This document shows positions 61,960 to 64,000 of a stretch of 64,000 nt of DNA, in pieces. The first letter of the stretch is position 1. Each line of letters opens with the position of its first letter. A model generated the notes under the pieces. The model worked only from the letters and a program-made list of their open reading frames with translations, did not search any database and was not told where the DNA came from. A program made the position numbers and the translations under genes. Origin of the DNA: Muribaculaceae bacterium (GTDB lineage: Bacteria > Bacteroidota > Bacteroidia > Bacteroidales > Muribaculaceae). The stretch is taken from contig JAGATX010000002.1 of the NCBI GenBank assembly GCA_017621055.1, forward strand, positions 62,001-126,000, read 5' to 3'.

Positions 61960-62876
61960 GCGGCACTGCGGGGCGCCCCCTGTTAGTGGTGGTAACCGGC
62001 GCCACGGCATCGGGCAAAACCGACCTTGCCATCGATCTCGCCGAGCACTATGGCACTGCCGTGGTAAACGCCGATTCGCGCCAGCTCTACGCCGCCCTGC
62101 CCATAGGCACGGCGGCGCCCACGGCGGCGCAGCGTTCGCGTGTGCCTCATTATTTTGTGGGCACACTCGCGCTCGATGCCTATTACAGCGCCGCTATCTA
62201 TGAGCGTGAGGCACTGGCGGTGCTCGCCGGGTTGTTCCGGCACAATCGCGTGGCGGTGGTGTGCGGAGGCTCGATGATGTATATCGACGCCCTTGTGCGC
62301 GGCATCGACGATATGCCGGACGTCAGCGCCGGCACTCGTGAATATGTGCTGTCGTTGCTCGAGCAGCACGGTCTCGACGGCCTGCTGGCGCAGCTTCAGA
62401 TTGTGGACCCCGATTATTATGAGATTGTGGACCGCGCGAACACGCGGCGTGTGGCTCACGCCCTGGAGATTAGCCTCGAGGCAAAGGTGCCGTATTCAAC
62501 CCTGCGTACCGGCCGCGTGGCTGTCAGGCCGTTCGATGTGATTAAATTTGCAATCGACCGTCCGCGCGACGAACTCTATGCGCGGATAGGAGCGCGCGTG
62601 GACGCCATGCTCGCCGACGGTCTTGTGGCCGAGGCCCGCGCGGCCCTCGCACAAGGCGATTTCAATTCGCTCAACACGGTTGGATATAAAGAGATAGCCG
62701 CGTACCTGCGGGGTGAATGCACCCTCGCTGAAGCACGCGACAAAATAGCGCGGAACACCCGCGTATATGCCAAGAAACAGCTCACGTGGCTTGCCCGCGA
62801 CCCGTCGGTGGTGCGTCTGCACCCCGACGGGGCGTTCGACCAGGCCGTAAGAGCTATCGACGTTGTTCTCCGGTGA
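61956..62876 (+). CDS. miaA: tRNA dimethylallyltransferase
   Basis: 306 residues from a TTG start (61956) overlapping the pepT stop by four bases (TTGA). The next starts (GTG codons from 61986) would cut into the strand of the P-loop. Motifs: [18 protein letters not shown] (P-loop about 13-20), [62 protein letters not shown], and C-terminal [16 protein letters not shown] and [14 protein letters not shown]. It adds the isopentenyl group to A37 of UNN-reading tRNAs. Its 3' end overlaps the convergent alcohol dehydrogenase gene by 23 bases. Confidence 0.95.
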   Translation: MSGTAGRPLLVVVTGATASGKTDLAIDLAEHYGTAVVNADSRQLYAALPIGTAAPTAAQRSRVPHYFVGTLALDAYYSAAIYEREALAVLAGLFRHNRVAVVCGGSMMYIDALVRGIDDMPDVSAGTREYVLSLLEQHGLDGLLAQLQIVDPDYYEIVDRANTRRVAHALEISLEAKVPYSTLRTGRVAVRPFDVIKFAIDRPRDELYARIGARVDAMLADGLVAEARAALAQGDFNSLNTVGYKEIAAYLRGECTLAEARDKIARNTRVYAKKQLTWLARDPSVVRLHPDGAFDQAVRAIDVVLR

Positions 62877-64000
62877 CTGCTGCCGGAGCCGGCGGCGGTG
62901 TCTGGGCGGGAGCTGTCTGATTGCCGGCTTTGCGGGCCTCCAGCTGTGCCGGGTCGAGCATGAGCTCGTAGATCTGGCGGGTGTCGGCGGCGTTGAGCTT
63001 GTAGTAACCGCCTATAGTCTCGCCCTTGTTGATGTGGAGTTTTGTCACCATCGTGTCGATGTCGGGCTCGTCGATACCCAATCCCTTGAATGTTGTGGGC
63101 ATGCGCAGCACGGCGCTGAAGAAGGCGCGCAGCGACGCTACGGTGTCGATGGCGGCCGTGCGGTCGTCGCGAGCGTCGACATTGAAAATCCTGCGTCCTA
63201 ACTGCGCCACTTTCGAGGGCTTGTGGTGCGCCATGAATGCCATCCACGCCGGCACTACCACTGCCAGACCGGCACCGTGGGCTATTTTGGGGTACATTGC
63301 GCTGATTTCATGCTCCATGGCGTGCGATACCCAGTCTTCGCGGCGTCCGCAGCCGACAAGGCCGTTGTGTGCCAGCGTGCCGGCCCATTCTATGTTGGCG
63401 CGTGCCTGATAGTCGGTGGGATCGGTGAGCGCGCGCGGCGCCTCGGTCATGAGTGCCATGAGCAGGCCTTCGGCCAGACGGTCGGTGACCTCCACGCGCG
63501 GGGTGGTGGTGAAATAGCGCTCCAGAATGTGGGTCATCATGTCAACCACGCCGACGGCGGTCTGGTAAGCCGACAGCGTGAAGGTCATTTCGGGGTTTAT
63601 GACGGCGAAACGGGGGCGCAGTATGCTGTCGGTGCGCAGCGAGATCTTTATTGCGCCGTCGGTCTTGGTTATCACGCAGTTGCCGGAGCCTTCCGAGCCG
63701 CTGCCGGGGATGGTGAGGAGCACGCCGACAGGCAAGGCCTCCTTGATCTGGCTTTTGCCGCTGAAAAAGTCCCAGAAATCGCCCTTGTAGGGAATGCCGG
63801 CGGCTATTGCCTTTGCGGTATCTATCACCGAGCCGCCGCCGACGGCCAGCAGACCGTCGATGTTCTTTTGCCTCCCGAGCCTGATGCCCTCGTACACAAG
63901 GGTGTCGGTGGGATTGGGCTGCACGCCTCCGAGTTCCACATGCTCGATGCCGAGAGTGGCGAGAGAGGTGCTGATACGGTCTATCAGGCCGTTGTTCTTG
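62854..64000 (-). CDS. Iron-containing alcohol dehydrogenase (BDH/YqhD type), N-terminus outside window
   Basis: 382 residues visible. The frame enters from the right edge and is open to the end of the window, so the start is missing. Signatures: GVQPNPTDTLVYEGIRLGRQ, LLAVGGGSVIDTAKAIAAG (nucleotide-binding GGGS), DWVSHAMEHEISAMYPKIAHGAGLAVVVPAWM (metal-binding His in HAMEHE and IAHG). Members reduce aldehydes with NAD(P)H. The C-terminal tail after ARKAGNQ is Pro/Ala-rich ([14 protein letters not shown]) and not typical of the family; it lies where the gene overlaps miaA. Exact substrate unknown. Confidence 0.92.
   Translation of the reverse strand, partial: KNNGLIDRISTSLATLGIEHVELGGVQPNPTDTLVYEGIRLGRQKNIDGLLAVGGGSVIDTAKAIAAGIPYKGDFWDFFSGKSQIKEALPVGVLLTIPGSGSEGSGNCVITKTDGAIKISLRTDSILRPRFAVINPEMTFTLSAYQTAVGVVDMMTHILERYFTTTPRVEVTDRLAEGLLMALMTEAPRALTDPTDYQARANIEWAGTLAHNGLVGCGRREDWVSHAMEHEISAMYPKIAHGAGLAVVVPAWMAFMAHHKPSKVAQLGRRIFNVDARDDRTAAIDTVASLRAFFSAVLRMPTTFKGLGIDEPDIDTMVTKLHINKGETIGGYYKLNAADTRQIYELMLDPAQLEARKAGNQTAPAQTPPPAPAAVTGEQRR

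Noticed and set aside
1..64000. Prophage, transposon, integrative element or defence island
   Set aside because: No integrase, transposase, relaxase, phage structural gene, restriction or CRISPR gene was found, and gene content is core metabolic and envelope functions throughout.

Overview
The window is an ordinary, gene-dense chromosomal segment of a GC-rich member of the Bacteroidales. The evidence is Bacteroidetes-type families (DUF5686 with a carboxypeptidase-like regulatory domain, DUF4923, GldB-like lipoprotein, FadL/OmpP1-type porin, TamB, LolA-like carrier, PPi-dependent phosphofructokinase, split MutA/MutB) and repeated Bacteroidetes promoter elements (TAnnTTTGC, several with TTTG 20 bases upstream). 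High GC together with DUF4923 and this envelope set suggests a Muribaculaceae-like gut bacterium; that assignment is inference. I see no rRNA, tRNA, CRISPR array, insertion sequence, phage gene or integrase. The longest stretch without a gene is about 230 bases, so no gap exceeds 300 bases.

Layout. 1-3.1 kb: a truncated secreted protein, divergent from a DUF5686 outer-membrane protein. 3.1-11.5 kb (minus strand): a tight seven-gene run, tsaB - tsaC - polyprenyl-phosphate sugar transferase - ClC channel - glycerate kinase - GntP permease - MBOAT acyltransferase. 11.7-16.2 kb (plus): yicC - tilS - a secreted six-hairpin glycosidase. 16.3-19.0 kb (minus): ispE, grpE, dnaJ. 19.1-27.2 kb: an NlpC/P60 lipoprotein (plus); an amidase and an MCE protein (minus); then on plus a GldB-like lipoprotein, a Trp/Gly-rich secreted protein, a FadL-like porin and queA. 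27.2-38.2 kb (minus): a repeat-containing secreted protein, a DUF4923 protein coupled to a CapD/PglF-type sugar dehydratase, the very large tamB, and malQ. 38.3-47.9 kb (minus): dedA - rpe - ftsK - lolA-like - trxB - ybaK - aroC - GHL10 hydrolase - glycosyltransferase 2. 48.0-53.4 kb: a Cu/Zn-type permease with a fused HMA domain, and mutA-mutB. 53.5-57.9 kb (minus): tdk - YhcH - DUF3108 - small barrel-like protein - YihY - RidA. 58.1-64.0 kb: pfp (minus), then a lipoprotein, pepT and miaA (plus), and a truncated iron alcohol dehydrogenase (minus).

Together the genes cover tRNA maturation (tsaB, tsaC, tilS, queA, miaA, with ybaK for tRNA proofreading), envelope construction (sugar transferase, dehydratase, TamB, MCE, LolA-like, amidase, NlpC/P60) and a carbon core that includes PPi-dependent glycolysis, glycerate use, maltodextrin breakdown and the methylmalonyl-CoA route to propionate. 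I did not find a convincing new defence, secretion or mobile system. The observations most worth checking are regulatory (overlapping divergent promoters, nearly leaderless starts, a hairpin in front of tamB, a tandem repeat in a leader), a short secreted protein made of roughly 40-residue repeats, and several unusual protein features (non-standard thymidine kinase P-loop, Cys-rich insertion in MutA, permease-HMA fusion).
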